Below are positions 1 through 9,284 of a DNA stretch of 56,280 bases, piece after piece. Within the stretch, counting starts at the first letter, position 1. Every line of letters starts with the position of its first letter. The stretch covers positions 1-56,280 of the forward strand of contig JBKJTT010000085.1 in assembly GCA_046590205.1 (NCBI GenBank). The letters run 5' to 3'. The DNA comes from DATDEW01 sp046590205 (GTDB lineage Bacteria > Bacteroidota > Ignavibacteria > Palsa-1295). The position numbers were made by a program, and so were the translations under genes. The notes beneath the pieces were generated by a model, which did no database searches, was not told where the DNA came from, and saw only the letters and a list, made by a program, of their open reading frames with translations.

Positions 1-741
1 TTTTTCTCTGTCGAGAATGCGAAGATCATTGCGAAGCATGTTGCCAAGCGCAGCATTCGCATTATCAGTGATACGCTCGTGATAACTAAAGATGATATAC
101 TTACCGAACTCTGCAAAATCTATAGACCCGCGAAGTTCTTGTACGTTCAAACTCTCCCCGAGCAATTTTGCTATCTCCGAAAACGTCTCGTCTTCAGGGA
201 GAACAGGGATCGAGAACTGCGAAGAAGTATCATCATCACGAACAAGAGCGCGACGCGATAGTATCTCCGAATGTTCGGAGCCAAATGCCTTTGCTACTTC
301 GCCTGTAAGTGAGTCAAGGGCAAAAAATTCTTTCCCACCATAGCCATCTCGCTGTGAATAGAGTTTCCCATCAAGTTCAAAGAGCATCGAGACATCCGGC
401 TGCTCCCACCGTAGTTCTCCGGTTAAGACATTGAGTGCAGTAACACCACGAGGTTCCGGCATATCCGGTTTACGAAATTTATGGATATAGATATTTTCTC
501 GCGTTGCCTGCTCGGAGTTAAACCACCATGGTTCATCTATCTGCTTATTTCGAAAGAGTGTAGTACCTCTTTGGACATCAATAGCGAAAAGTGTACCTGT
601 TTTGTTTTCAGGGTCGCGTTCTTCTCCGGCAAGGATACCGTTTGGAGAGATAAGAAGCTTCCAGATAATACTTCCAGGGGCAGCAGTAAAGCGCCAACTT
701 GGTGAAAGTGTATTCCCTTTGAATAGTGAAAATATGCTCAT
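1..741 (-). CDS. DUF4905-like protein, C-terminus beyond the window
   Basis: The minus frame from an ATG at 741 stays open for 247 codons to the window edge, so the C-terminus is missing. The N-terminus reads SPSWRF..APGSIIWKLLISPNG, followed by GEERDPENKTGTLFAIDVQRG and a WWFNSEQ segment, then a second repeat-like stretch (TGELRWEQPD). This resembles the DUF4905 family, known mainly from Bacteroidota and of unknown function. The pattern of short beta-rich units with paired W and G residues suggests a small beta-propeller-like fold; that is inference. There is no signal peptide, so it is probably cytoplasmic. It lies downstream of the T9SS cargo gene on the same strand but behind a strong terminator, so it is probably transcribed separately. 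The family assignment is from memory of the pattern and is moderate. Confidence 0.6.
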   Translation of the reverse strand, partial: MSIFSLFKGNTLSPSWRFTAAPGSIIWKLLISPNGILAGEERDPENKTGTLFAIDVQRGTTLFRNKQIDEPWWFNSEQATRENIYIHKFRKPDMPEPRGVTALNVLTGELRWEQPDVSMLFELDGKLYSQRDGYGGKEFFALDSLTGEVAKAFGSEHSEILSRRALVRDDDTSSQFSIPVLPEDETFSEIAKLLGESLNVQELRGSIDFAEFGKYIIFSYHERITDNANAALGNMLRNDLRILDREK

Positions 742-794
742 TCGGTGAGCCGCATAAACGGCATTTCCGGCGAAAGGATTCAGCCGCTTGGTCG

Positions 795-830
795 AAAAAA
801 AAGCCCCGAAGACATTCGTCATCGGGGCTT
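795..830 (-). terminator. Rho-independent terminator of the T9SS cargo gene
   Basis: A 9-bp GC-rich stem (801-809 with 822-830) is followed on the minus strand by a run of eight T. It sits 20 bases past the stop codon of the gene ending at 851, and ends that transcript before the next minus-strand gene starts at 741. Confidence 0.85.
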
Positions 831-850
831 CACAAAAGAAAAGCAAGCTA

Positions 851-3800
851 TTACTTTGTCACAACGACCTTTGCCTTTACGTTGCCATCACGAGTTACCA
901 CTTCAAGGTAGTATGTACCTTCTGCAATGTTCGTGATGTCAAGTTCAGTTCGTCCGTCGCCTATATTCTCAAAACGTTTGATGACCTTACCAGTTACATC
1001 ATACATTGTAAGTACGGCACCTTCACCAGCTCCACGAACCAGAGCATACATTACACGTGATGCAGGGTTCGGATAGACTGTAAGTAGCAATGTCTCTACA
1101 CCTGACATACCCGCTGCAGCGGCTGTGCCGATCATCGTGCGAGAACCATCAAGGTCATTCTCCCAGAGGCGATATCGTGTGCTGAAACGGGGAGCATTAG
1201 CATCAATGAGTGCATAGTTCGCTCCATTAGATGCATTCTTTCCAGATACTGTCCCGACGGGCTCCCATGCGTCACCAACTTCGCGTTCAACTTCAAAGCC
1301 GAAGAGATTCTCCTCTTTTGCAGTACGGAAGTTTAGATTAACATCACCATTCGAGAGACGATTTGCTTCGAAGCTTACGAGTTCAACTGGTAAGTATGTT
1401 GATGAACCCTTGAATACGATACGCATCATCGGTAGAAGCGGTCCTCCGGCAGCAGAGTTCTTCGCTGCTGTTGACGAATAATATGGTGTACCATTGTTAT
1501 CGCGGAAGTTTGCCGTTTCAACAGGGTAAAGTGCATCATACGTTTTCGCAGAACCGTTATCCGACTTGACCCATACTAATCCTTTTGATGCGTCACCTCC
1601 GAGATTGCTTCCTTGTGTCATCTGGAATTGTATCCGATACGTTGAATCCGAAAGCAAATAGTACGGTGTGAATGTTTGTCTCCACCAACCCGGTGTCAAG
1701 ACATTGTAACTGAATGAGCGGGTAACAAGGGTATTCCCTTGAAGATCGCGCACGGTAGCAGTCCAGTTTGTCAAGCCGCTCGAAGAAAGATGGTAGAACT
1801 CAAAGCCACGAAGTGAATCGCTCTTCATTGGTTTGAATGTATAGTAGAAGTTCTGATCCCCGGTTACAAGTGTACCTGCGGTATCGGGTTTGTTATCATC
1901 GAGAGCATACGTATCATCAATATAGAGCACCTGCTCAAACTTCGCAGTGTCATTAGCACGGCGATAGTCTGTGAAGCACTGCTCGATATAGCAGGTAGCT
2001 TTGAATGTACCACCTTGGCTGCCTTCAATGTTCCATTCAGGGAATGTTACAAGTGTATCGCTACGCCCGTTTGGCGCAGTATAAGAAGCGATGCGATGAT
2101 AGACCTCTCGGTTGAGGTTGTCTTTAATAATGAGCCTGCAACCATACACTGTCTGGTTTACGCCCAATCCGTTGCTCGCAACTTTTACTTTCGGAAATAG
2201 TTTTTTTACATCACGTGGTATGTGAGTGTAGTTACCGGCTCCGAGTTCAAATGATGTCGGCTCAAGGTCAGACTCATTCTTGAGTCCGAGAACCGGAGCG
2301 CTGATCTGCAGACCATCAATAACAAATGCATCATTGTCATCTGCTGCTCCGCAAGGGTTTGGATTATTATTTGTCGCACTTAAACGGATTCTTACTCGTG
2401 AGCGGCTATGCACATACGTTGAGGGTATCTGTATGCGATACTTCGTCGTCCGAAGATCAAGACCGCCATAAATTGTACCAATTTTCACCCAACTTGAACC
2501 TAACGGATTCCAAAGAGCCGCACTTGAAGGCAATGCTTCAATGATAAGACTATCTCCGCGAAGCACACCGCCTGAACCGTTCACCTGAAGGGGTTCAGGA
2601 CCGGACATTGTACGACTTGTTATGCCTGCTTGATTACTGTCGGTGACAAGACCGCGCTGCAGGCTAAAGATAAACCATACATTTGATTTCCCTGTGAGGT
2701 CAATAGGAGCGACGGTAAGTGTATCGCCTAATCCTGCGTTCCGGTAGGTCAAACCATTTACGTCACGACGATCAAGGACAATAGCCCCTGTATTTCGTGG
2801 TGCTGCCGGCTGATAGAACAATAGATGTGAACTATCACGTGTATCTCCTGTATGAATGAAGTTACATCTATCAAGTGTCGAATAGTCGTCAAATACCGGT
2901 AGAGCTGGTCGGCTTAAGTAAAAGAAATCCCGAGTGGTGATGTTATCAGGTACCCAGGAATCAGCGCCTCTGCTTGGCATAGAAACGGTAGAAGTTAAGC
3001 GATACGCTCCGCAGGGAATACCTGATTGCTGAGATGTACTTATTTGTGTTTCGGTCCCTGGATCAACATTCATACTGTCGGTACGAGAGTATATATTTAT
3101 CCCCGTTGTAAGATTTGTAAGTACATTCTGGACAACAATACGACGTGTTGTGTCAGTAAGGTTTTCAACTTTTACCTTTGGGATAAATGGATTCATTGTT
3201 GTCTCATATCCATCGGATGGTGGATCACTGACAGTGATAACTCTACAGAGATTATTGGGGTAGCGTAAAAAACGAACCGCAAGCGAATTATGAAGGTCCT
3301 TTGCATATTGAATTGAGCCGTACGTGCGGGCATAATATGTACCTTTGTGGAGGTAGTTCGTAGCAAATGTTCCATAATACCCTGAACATCCGATAGTTGA
3401 TGTCTCTTGGAATTGTTTGGCAGCGGGGGTACCACAAATTTCACCATCAAAAGATTTATACATGAACGTGACGGTAGAATCCAGTCGAGAAAAGACTATC
3501 TGGAATGTGACCCGAACTTTGCCATTCGTACCTTTCAAGAACGCATTAAAGTAGCTGACATAGCATGTGTCTGCCGTCATACGATAGTACACATTGGATG
3601 AATCACCAAATGCACGAAACTCAAGATCAGCCCAAAGAGGAGCTGCAAATGAACGATAGTTGGAATCTACATCTACAGGAGGCAAATCGTTATTAATAGC
3701 AGTAAAGAACGTGTCAAAGCTCACATGCCCATTCACAGAAAAATACCGAGGAGGCAAATTAATGAGCTGATCTGAAAAATTAAATTCAAATGAATCCGCC

Positions 3801-4051
3801 GGCGGAGGAAATACCTGTTTATACCCGTTATCAAGATTTGTGAATCCCGTCAAGCGCACCCACGTACCGAAGGTGGTATCAACGAACTTATAGACTGGTG
3901 TCTGTGGATGATTATCATCCGAATCAACCAAGTAGAACTGGCTACGAGGTCCCTGTTGGATTGGCACCGGATTCCCTCGACGCGCGAAAGAATCGCCCCC
4001 AAATAGCACTATGGATGTAAGAGCAAAAAGTAATATGTAAAAAGGTCTCAT
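851..4051 (-). CDS. Large secreted protein with T9SS type A C-terminal sorting domain
   Basis: A 1066-residue protein. I chose the ATG at 4051 because it gives a clean signal peptide (MRPFYILLFALTSIVLF, cleavage near FA-RRG at about residue 23); an upstream TTG start would bury it. The N-terminal 300 residues contain a beta-rich region with paired Cys that looks like an adhesion or lectin-type module. The middle is beta-rich, with no catalytic motif I can recognise. About 150 residues from the end comes the LPVELVSFEA module that usually precedes the sorting signal, then a final ~75 residues with VYPNPAS, LTMYDVTGK and GTYYLEVVT. These are hallmarks of the T9SS type A domain (TIGR04183). It should be exported by Sec, moved across the outer membrane by the type IX system, and cell-attached or released. 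No T9SS machinery gene lies in this window. The substrate or partner is unknown. Confidence 0.85.
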   Translation of the reverse strand: MRPFYILLFALTSIVLFGGDSFARRGNPVPIQQGPRSQFYLVDSDDNHPQTPVYKFVDTTFGTWVRLTGFTNLDNGYKQVFPPPADSFEFNFSDQLINLPPRYFSVNGHVSFDTFFTAINNDLPPVDVDSNYRSFAAPLWADLEFRAFGDSSNVYYRMTADTCYVSYFNAFLKGTNGKVRVTFQIVFSRLDSTVTFMYKSFDGEICGTPAAKQFQETSTIGCSGYYGTFATNYLHKGTYYARTYGSIQYAKDLHNSLAVRFLRYPNNLCRVITVSDPPSDGYETTMNPFIPKVKVENLTDTTRRIVVQNVLTNLTTGINIYSRTDSMNVDPGTETQISTSQQSGIPCGAYRLTSTVSMPSRGADSWVPDNITTRDFFYLSRPALPVFDDYSTLDRCNFIHTGDTRDSSHLLFYQPAAPRNTGAIVLDRRDVNGLTYRNAGLGDTLTVAPIDLTGKSNVWFIFSLQRGLVTDSNQAGITSRTMSGPEPLQVNGSGGVLRGDSLIIEALPSSAALWNPLGSSWVKIGTIYGGLDLRTTKYRIQIPSTYVHSRSRVRIRLSATNNNPNPCGAADDNDAFVIDGLQISAPVLGLKNESDLEPTSFELGAGNYTHIPRDVKKLFPKVKVASNGLGVNQTVYGCRLIIKDNLNREVYHRIASYTAPNGRSDTLVTFPEWNIEGSQGGTFKATCYIEQCFTDYRRANDTAKFEQVLYIDDTYALDDNKPDTAGTLVTGDQNFYYTFKPMKSDSLRGFEFYHLSSSGLTNWTATVRDLQGNTLVTRSFSYNVLTPGWWRQTFTPYYLLSDSTYRIQFQMTQGSNLGGDASKGLVWVKSDNGSAKTYDALYPVETANFRDNNGTPYYSSTAAKNSAAGGPLLPMMRIVFKGSSTYLPVELVSFEANRLSNGDVNLNFRTAKEENLFGFEVEREVGDAWEPVGTVSGKNASNGANYALIDANAPRFSTRYRLWENDLDGSRTMIGTAAAAGMSGVETLLLTVYPNPASRVMYALVRGAGEGAVLTMYDVTGKVIKRFENIGDGRTELDITNIAEGTYYLEVVTRDGNVKAKVVVTK

Positions 4052-4273
4052 GATCGTGGTTAAGTTAATATCTATAAAACGCTTCGGAAGCCCAAAGTTA
4101 CAACACAAATAGGGATAAATCGGATTTTCCGCAACTATCTTACACTCAAAACTACGAAATAATTCGCTAATATAGAACGGCTATTCGACGTAATATAACT
4201 TAGATTGTCTTTGGGGCTGCAGGCTACCCTGCTCCACGAAACGATACCACTCCTTTTTACGTAGCTACTAGCC

Positions 4274-5401
4274 ATGAAAGTCGCATATTCGAAATGGATA
4301 CCCGGGATAAGCAAGACGGCAGAAGACCATCTGCAGAAACTGCTTGACCTATTCCATCAGCTACTCCTCCAGACTTCGGGCGATGTGAACGAAGTCCTAA
4401 GCTGGATGCGCTACCTCGGCGAGCAGCACAACGTCTTTGGTCCCGAAATGACATACGATATGTTCGTTGATGAACTCAAACGTCAGGGGCTTATCGAGAC
4501 CGACGAGAATTCACTCTTGAAGCCGACGAATAAAGCGATCGGCAACATCAAGCGTAGCGCACTACTTGAGATATTCAAAGGACTCAAAAAATCACCGGGC
4601 GGAATGCACGATACGCCGCATTCGGGCGCAGGAGTAGAGCGAACCTCAAGCACGAAGAATTATTCCTTCGGCGATCAATCATCCAACATAGATTTTTCGC
4701 GTACACTGCAGAACGCGATGCGTCGCTCGCTTCGTGATGGCGAGATAAAAGATGATGATGTGCTCGCTTCGCTCTCGATGAACGAGGATGATATTGAAGT
4801 TTACGAGACCGAACACTCGACAAACTGCGCAACAGCACTGCTGATTGACATATCACACTCGATGGTGCTCTATGGCGAAGACAGAATCACACCTGCAAAG
4901 AAAGTAGCTATCGCGCTGGCAGAGCTTATCAAACAGAAATTTCCGAAAGACCAGCTTTATGTAATTACTTTCGGCGACGAGGCATCGCTTATCTCTGAGG
5001 CGGAGCTTCCCTTTCTTGATGTCGGTCCGTACCATACCAATACACGCGACGGCTTGCGTCTTGCGCGGCGTATGTTGCGACGCTCGGGCAATACGAATAA
5101 ACAGATATTTATGGTCACCGACGGAAAGCCATCGGCTATGTTCGATGAAAGCGGGCGGCTCTATAAGAACTCGTTCGGACTTGACCCGAAGATCATCAAC
5201 AAAACACTTGACGAAGCCCTTGCCTTGCGCCGCGAGAGGATACCTATCTCAACCTTCATGATTGCGCAAGACCCATACCTCATTAACTTCGTCGAGGAAA
5301 TGACAAAGATAAACAAAGGCAGAGCATACTACTCCGGCTTGAACGACCTAGGTCAGTTCGTGCTTGTGGATTACGTCAGGAATCGTCGGAAGAAGTGGTG
5401 A
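4274..5401 (+). CDS. VWA-domain protein with MIDAS motif
   Basis: A 375-residue protein with an alpha-helical N-terminal half (1-180) and a C-terminal von Willebrand A domain. The metal-ion-dependent adhesion site is complete: D192-x-S194-x-S196, a Thr near 255-257 and the TDG at 282-284. No signal peptide or membrane segment is visible, so it is cytoplasmic. Proteins of this shape are usually encoded beside a MoxR or magnesium-chelatase-like AAA ATPase and act as its substrate-binding partner. Here the upstream neighbour is the T9SS cargo gene on the opposite strand and the downstream region is decayed, so no partner is visible. The specific substrate is unknown. Confidence 0.8.
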   Translation: MKVAYSKWIPGISKTAEDHLQKLLDLFHQLLLQTSGDVNEVLSWMRYLGEQHNVFGPEMTYDMFVDELKRQGLIETDENSLLKPTNKAIGNIKRSALLEIFKGLKKSPGGMHDTPHSGAGVERTSSTKNYSFGDQSSNIDFSRTLQNAMRRSLRDGEIKDDDVLASLSMNEDDIEVYETEHSTNCATALLIDISHSMVLYGEDRITPAKKVAIALAELIKQKFPKDQLYVITFGDEASLISEAELPFLDVGPYHTNTRDGLRLARRMLRRSGNTNKQIFMVTDGKPSAMFDESGRLYKNSFGLDPKIINKTLDEALALRRERIPISTFMIAQDPYLINFVEEMTKINKGRAYYSGLNDLGQFVLVDYVRNRRKKW

Positions 5402-5464
5402 GCAATTAAAGTAACCACTGATTTTGTTTAATCATTTATATTATACAACAATACTAATCCGACT

Positions 5465-5638
5465 ATGAAAGGTTTTCACAGCAACATCGGAAAAGATACA
5501 CAGGCGAATACGAACTTCCGCAAGGTGCTCTACTCGGCAAGCCAGATTCAGCTTGTTTTCATGACGCTTAAAGGCGGCGAGGAGATCGGCAAAGCCGGAT
5601 GAAACAAAGCAGATTTTGATGGGGTGACGACGGAGTAG
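5465..5638 (+). pseudogene. Internally deleted cupin gene remnant
   Basis: From the ATG at 5465, 45 codons read MKGFHSNIGKDTQANTNF and on through RKVLYSASQIQLVFMTLK to GGEEIGKAG before a TGA at 5600-5602. This matches the N-terminal part of a small family of bacterial cupins (KG....NIEKDT..NTNFRKVLYT...QLVLMSLKPGEEIG). In the same frame after the TGA, eleven codons read NKADFDGVTTE and then a TAG, which matches the C-terminal tail typical of the same family (KAEA...FDGKTTE). The whole metal-binding barrel (about 60-70 residues) is missing. It looks like an internal deletion followed by decay. The tail match is from memory and weaker than the head match. Confidence 0.65.
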
Positions 5639-5977
5639 GGATCAGCCCTAAGTCATTAATGGACACCGTTAGTGAATATAAATTCTTTATCTTCACCGAC
5701 CCAAGTTCCCAATAATTAATTCTGAATGCATGCCATTTTTAGTCTTATACCGAAAGAAGATTAGGAAGGATATGTTCAATAATACTATAAGCTTAGTGAA
5801 TTATCTATGAAGCAAGTACGCAGTCTAGAGTTATTTAGAGTTTGTGAAAGAAATAATAATAGTAATTTATCCTCAATTAACTGAACATCACAGCAATAAA
5901 TGTGGTTATATACGTCCCCTCAAGAAGAGGTAGTAATATATAATTTTCATTTTGGTATTCACAGACAGCATTTTAGC
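5639..5977. other. Gene-free AT-rich stretch
   Basis: Between the cupin remnant and the next gene I see no convincing reading frame, RNA gene or hairpin terminator. It is AT-rich and probably holds the promoter for the following gene, but no clear TAnnTTTG element was found. Confidence 0.5.
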
Positions 5978-6658
5978 ATGACACAAGAAAGAATCTCACC
6001 GAACGGAGTAGATACAGAAGATACTTCCACAGAACAGATCAAAGAACTGACCGAACTTACAGCAAGTATCCCTGAGCGATATGCAGACTCAACAACAGCG
6101 ATAAAAGGAGAACTTGCTACTGTCCTTCATGCAATCGAGACATGGGAAAAGCTCGCGCCGCAGCTTTATATGATGCGCAAACGACTAACAGTCGTTGATG
6201 AGATCCTCAACGGCAAGCGCAACGTCGAGGCGATCTCTGCTCTTCCGTCTGCTGACTCACAGCCCGAGAAAAAGAAACGCGGACCGGCAAAGGGATCACG
6301 AGTATTCACAAAGAAGAAGTCAGATATTCTTACCGATGATGTTATTGATAAGATCCGCGAGTTCATCGCATCTGACGAAAGCTACCACAAAGCAAAAGAT
6401 ATTTACGGCTACCTCGTTCGCAATAATATCATTGCTGCGTTCCCCGGCGATACACCTGAAAGAGCATTCGCAATTGGCTTAGCACGAGTTGATCAGGACG
6501 TCCTGAAATACAACGATCACTACACAGTGATGGCGTGGGGATTGCCTGACTTCGGCACACCTGAACATGCACGGCGCAAAGCACTCAAGAGCAGCTCACG
6601 CGGTGATAGCGGCACCCGAGTAAAATCCTACGGCAGAGGCGAAGCAGTCGTGGCGTAA
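5978..6658 (+). CDS. Unknown protein with basic linker and possible winged-helix C-terminal domain
   Basis: The reading frame opens earlier (ATG at 5900), but the ATG at 5978 (MTQERISPNG) is the more natural start. It gives 226 residues. The first 90 residues are acidic to neutral and helical. A basic linker follows (KKKRGPAKGSRVFTKKK), then an about 75-residue unit running from VIDKIREFI through YHKAKDIYGYLV and DTPERAFAIGLARV to YTVMAWGLP. The helix-helix-helix-hairpin spacing with a conserved aromatic end resembles HARE-HTH or winged-helix domains; this is inference. The C-terminal tail is Ser/Arg/Gly-rich. It may bind nucleic acid. Its stop is 1 base from the stop of the convergent ABC permease gene. 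Confidence 0.55.
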   Translation: MTQERISPNGVDTEDTSTEQIKELTELTASIPERYADSTTAIKGELATVLHAIETWEKLAPQLYMMRKRLTVVDEILNGKRNVEAISALPSADSQPEKKKRGPAKGSRVFTKKKSDILTDDVIDKIREFIASDESYHKAKDIYGYLVRNNIIAAFPGDTPERAFAIGLARVDQDVLKYNDHYTVMAWGLPDFGTPEHARRKALKSSSRGDSGTRVKSYGRGEAVVA

Positions 6659-6659
6659 T

Positions 6660-7466
6660 TTATTTTGCCTGATGCTTCCTGAACATATAGGATGCTATCG
6701 GGATGCAGACGACTGTTATCGCTGAACACCAGATGACGGACATCAGAGCATGATCTCCCATCGGTGTTCCTACCATTAGCGAGCGCATTGCTTCTATTAC
6801 ATGAGTTACGGGTTGGTTCTCTGCAAAGATGCGGAGAACCTCCGGCATCCCGGCTGTCGGGACGAATGCACTTGATGCGAACGTCAGAGGGAAGACGAAG
6901 ATAAAACTAATCCACTGCACTGCTTCTACAGTCCTCGCAAGAAGCCCCATGATAGCGGCTATCCATGAGAACGCCAATGTAAAGAGCAGAAGAATCCCTG
7001 TTATCATCAGCCAATCCTGAATCGAAGCTGTCGGCGAAAAGCCAACAAGCAAACTGACAAGAATGAGTATTACCGAAGAGACTACATTGCGGACAAGATC
7101 GGCAACGACGTGTCCCGTCATCACTGCCGAACTTGCTATCGGAAGCGACTTCAACCTATCGATTATTCCTTTCTGCAAGTCAGATGCGACATTCAGCGAC
7201 GTTGTCATTGCACCGAACGATGCCATCTGTATTAAGATACCAGCAACAAGATAATTTACATACGTTGTCTCACCGGTATTAATTGCACCGCCGAAGACAT
7301 ACCGGAAAAGCAGCATGAACATTATCGGCTGAATAGCAAGCGAGAGAAGCTGATCCAGATTTTTGGAAATATGCTTCATGCTCCGGACGATAAGTACCGA
7401 CGTATCGCGAATGACCCAAAAGAATGCAGAGCGCTCTAGCGGTTTGAATGTTTTTGTAGCTTCCAT
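6660..7466 (-). CDS. ABC-2 type exporter permease (DrrB-like)
   Basis: A 268-residue integral membrane protein with about six hydrophobic segments after a 30-residue cytoplasmic N-terminus. The pattern SLAIQPIMFMLLFRYVFGGAI and the later VFPLTFASSAFVPTAGMP are typical of ABC-2 permeases of the daunorubicin-resistance type. It should form a homodimeric channel with the ATPase encoded just upstream; the ATG overlaps that gene's stop (TAATG), implying translational coupling. The substrate is probably a hydrophobic small molecule or drug, but the sequence does not say which. Confidence 0.88.
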   Translation of the reverse strand: MEATKTFKPLERSAFFWVIRDTSVLIVRSMKHISKNLDQLLSLAIQPIMFMLLFRYVFGGAINTGETTYVNYLVAGILIQMASFGAMTTSLNVASDLQKGIIDRLKSLPIASSAVMTGHVVADLVRNVVSSVILILVSLLVGFSPTASIQDWLMITGILLLFTLAFSWIAAIMGLLARTVEAVQWISFIFVFPLTFASSAFVPTAGMPEVLRIFAENQPVTHVIEAMRSLMVGTPMGDHALMSVIWCSAITVVCIPIASYMFRKHQAK

Positions 7467-8422
7467 TATTTCTTTCCTCCTTCGGTATCTTCTGTCGCCT
7501 CATGTCCAGTTAATTGCAAGAACACATCATCAAGTGTCGGCTTATGAAGCTGGAATGTCTCCGCTTTTATTGCATTACTTTCTAATATATCCAGAATACG
7601 TTTTACATGAGAGACGCTTCCGTCAACTGCGATAGTTATTGTTCGCTCTTCACGACGGACGGACTCATTAGAGAATACTTCAAGTGCTTTGGTTACATCT
7701 TCTCCAGTAGCCAATACAAGTTCAAGGCGTTCATTGCCAATATTGCTCTTGAGTTCATGCGAAGTACCTTCGGCGATAACCTTACCATGGTCAATAACGA
7801 CGATGCGGTCAGCAAGTTTATCAGCCTCGTCGAGGTATTGTGTTGTCAATAATATCGTCGTGCCATCTTTGACCAGCCGTTCTATCCTGTCCCATATAGC
7901 AAGGCGGCTTCTTGGGTCGAGACCGGTAGTCGGTTCATCGAGGAAGAGTATTGGCGGCGTAGCGACTAAGCTCAAGGCAAGATCAAGCCGACGACGCATA
8001 CCGCCTGAATAGGTCTTTGCGATGCGGTCACCTGCTTCGGCTAGGTCGAATTCTTCGAGCAACTCTTTCGCACGTTCTCTGCTATCAGCCGAACTTAGAT
8101 GATAGAGCTTGCCAAGCATTTCGAGATTCTCCCTACCTGTAAGATATTCATCAACGGCGGCATATTGTCCAGTTAACCCGATAGAACGGCGGACATCTTT
8201 CGGGTTTTTTATAACATCAAATTCACCAACCATCGCCTCGCCGCCATCAGGCGGAAGAAGGGTACTTAAGATGCGGATGGTCGTCGTTTTCCCTGCCCCA
8301 TTCGGACCGAGCAGGGCGAGGATGGTGCCACGTTCGACGGTGAGGTCAATCCCGTCAAGAACGACAAGGTTCTTGAATGACTTCCTTAACCCACGAACCA
8401 CAATAGGAGCAGAATGTAGCAT
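7466..8422 (-). CDS. ABC exporter ATP-binding protein (DrrA-like)
   Basis: A 318-residue ATPase. Walker A is GPNGAGKTT (39-47), the signature is YSGGM (138-142) and Walker B is ILFLDEP (158-164). After the nucleotide-binding domain there is a 90-residue C-terminal extension with TFQLHKPTLDDVFLQLTGHEA, the tail characteristic of DrrA-type drug exporter ATPases. It powers the permease encoded immediately downstream with overlapping stop and start codons. No regulator lies next to the pair. The methyltransferase gene diverges from it with about 110 bases between. Confidence 0.92.
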   Translation of the reverse strand: MLHSAPIVVRGLRKSFKNLVVLDGIDLTVERGTILALLGPNGAGKTTTIRILSTLLPPDGGEAMVGEFDVIKNPKDVRRSIGLTGQYAAVDEYLTGRENLEMLGKLYHLSSADSRERAKELLEEFDLAEAGDRIAKTYSGGMRRRLDLALSLVATPPILFLDEPTTGLDPRSRLAIWDRIERLVKDGTTILLTTQYLDEADKLADRIVVIDHGKVIAEGTSHELKSNIGNERLELVLATGEDVTKALEVFSNESVRREERTITIAVDGSVSHVKRILDILESNAIKAETFQLHKPTLDDVFLQLTGHEATEDTEGGKK

Positions 8423-8520
8423 AAATAGTGATAGTAATAGGTGCCTATAATTTGAAGAACAATATACAATAAAATCGCAACGGTGTTACACGATTTTAGA
8501 TAAACATTCCGTTACTTCCT

Positions 8521-8528
8521 TATTTTTG
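8521..8528 (+). promoter_or_regulatory. Possible -7 promoter element (TAnnTTTG)
   Basis: The octamer TATTTTTG fits the Bacteroidota -7 consensus and ends only 4 bases before the ATG at 8533. Transcription would then start at or next to the first codon, giving a leaderless message. No convincing TTTG -33 box is seen at 19-21 bases, so confidence is low. Confidence 0.35.
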
Positions 8529-8532
8529 CAGT

Positions 8533-9183
8533 ATGGATAATAACATGGTACAACAGTTGGCCGCACAGCTCCGTAAACCCGATGGCCAGATGGGGCTGCA
8601 AGTAGGCGAAATGATGAACAAGGGTAATTTCTACATCAACCAGCATACAATTGCTGCGCTTGGGGCATCGGAAGGTGACATTATCCTTGAGATAGGGATG
8701 GGCAACGGCGAATTCGTCAAAGAAATACTTTCGGTTAGCTCTATACATTATGTCGGATTTGATTATTCGGCAACGATGGTTGAGGAAGCAACATGGAGAA
8801 ATGCACAATACGTTGCTACAGGTCAGGCACGTTTTATTCACGGCTCTGCAGATGCCCTTCCTTTTTCTGATGGTGAGTTCAACAAGATATTCACTATCAA
8901 TACTATCTATTTCTGGAGCGACCCCGGACAAGAGCTTGCAGAAATAGCGCGGGTTCTTAAAAAAGGTGGTGAGTTTACTATTGGGATTCGCTCAAAGTCC
9001 TCCATGGAAGCAGTACCCTTTACACAATACGGATTTACTCTCTACTCGAAGGAAGAATTGGAAGCACTGCTCGTATCCTGTGGTTATTCTATCTTAAAGA
9101 GTCAGACCATCACTGACCCTCCCTTTGAGATGAACGACGAGATGATACAGGTGGATTCAGTTATCATTACAGCTACTATGTAA
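8533..9183 (+). CDS. Class I SAM-dependent methyltransferase
   Basis: A 216-residue protein with a Rossmann-type methyltransferase core. Motif I is LEIGMGNGE (52-60), the acidic strand-2 end is FDYSATMVEEA, and the post-I region DALPFSDGEFNKIFTINTIYF is followed by the typical ARVLKKGGEF loop. This is the Methyltransf_11/UbiE-like layout. The acceptor is not evident; the N-terminal 45 residues, which usually shape the substrate pocket, are not recognisable. It is probably transcribed alone, diverging from the ABC exporter genes. Confidence 0.85.
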   Translation: MDNNMVQQLAAQLRKPDGQMGLQVGEMMNKGNFYINQHTIAALGASEGDIILEIGMGNGEFVKEILSVSSIHYVGFDYSATMVEEATWRNAQYVATGQARFIHGSADALPFSDGEFNKIFTINTIYFWSDPGQELAEIARVLKKGGEFTIGIRSKSSMEAVPFTQYGFTLYSKEELEALLVSCGYSILKSQTITDPPFEMNDEMIQVDSVIITATM

Positions 9184-9284
9184 CTTTATTGATAATGACC
9201 ATCATCTGAACTTATTCACACTAATTAAAGATATATGCCTAACTCTAATTAGCTATTCCCACTAATTAAGCAAGTGTAATTCGC

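Noticed and set aside
5900..5977. N-terminal extension of the basic protein gene
   Set aside because: The extra 26 residues are Tyr/Phe-rich and unlike the rest; the ATG at 5978 starts the plausible protein.
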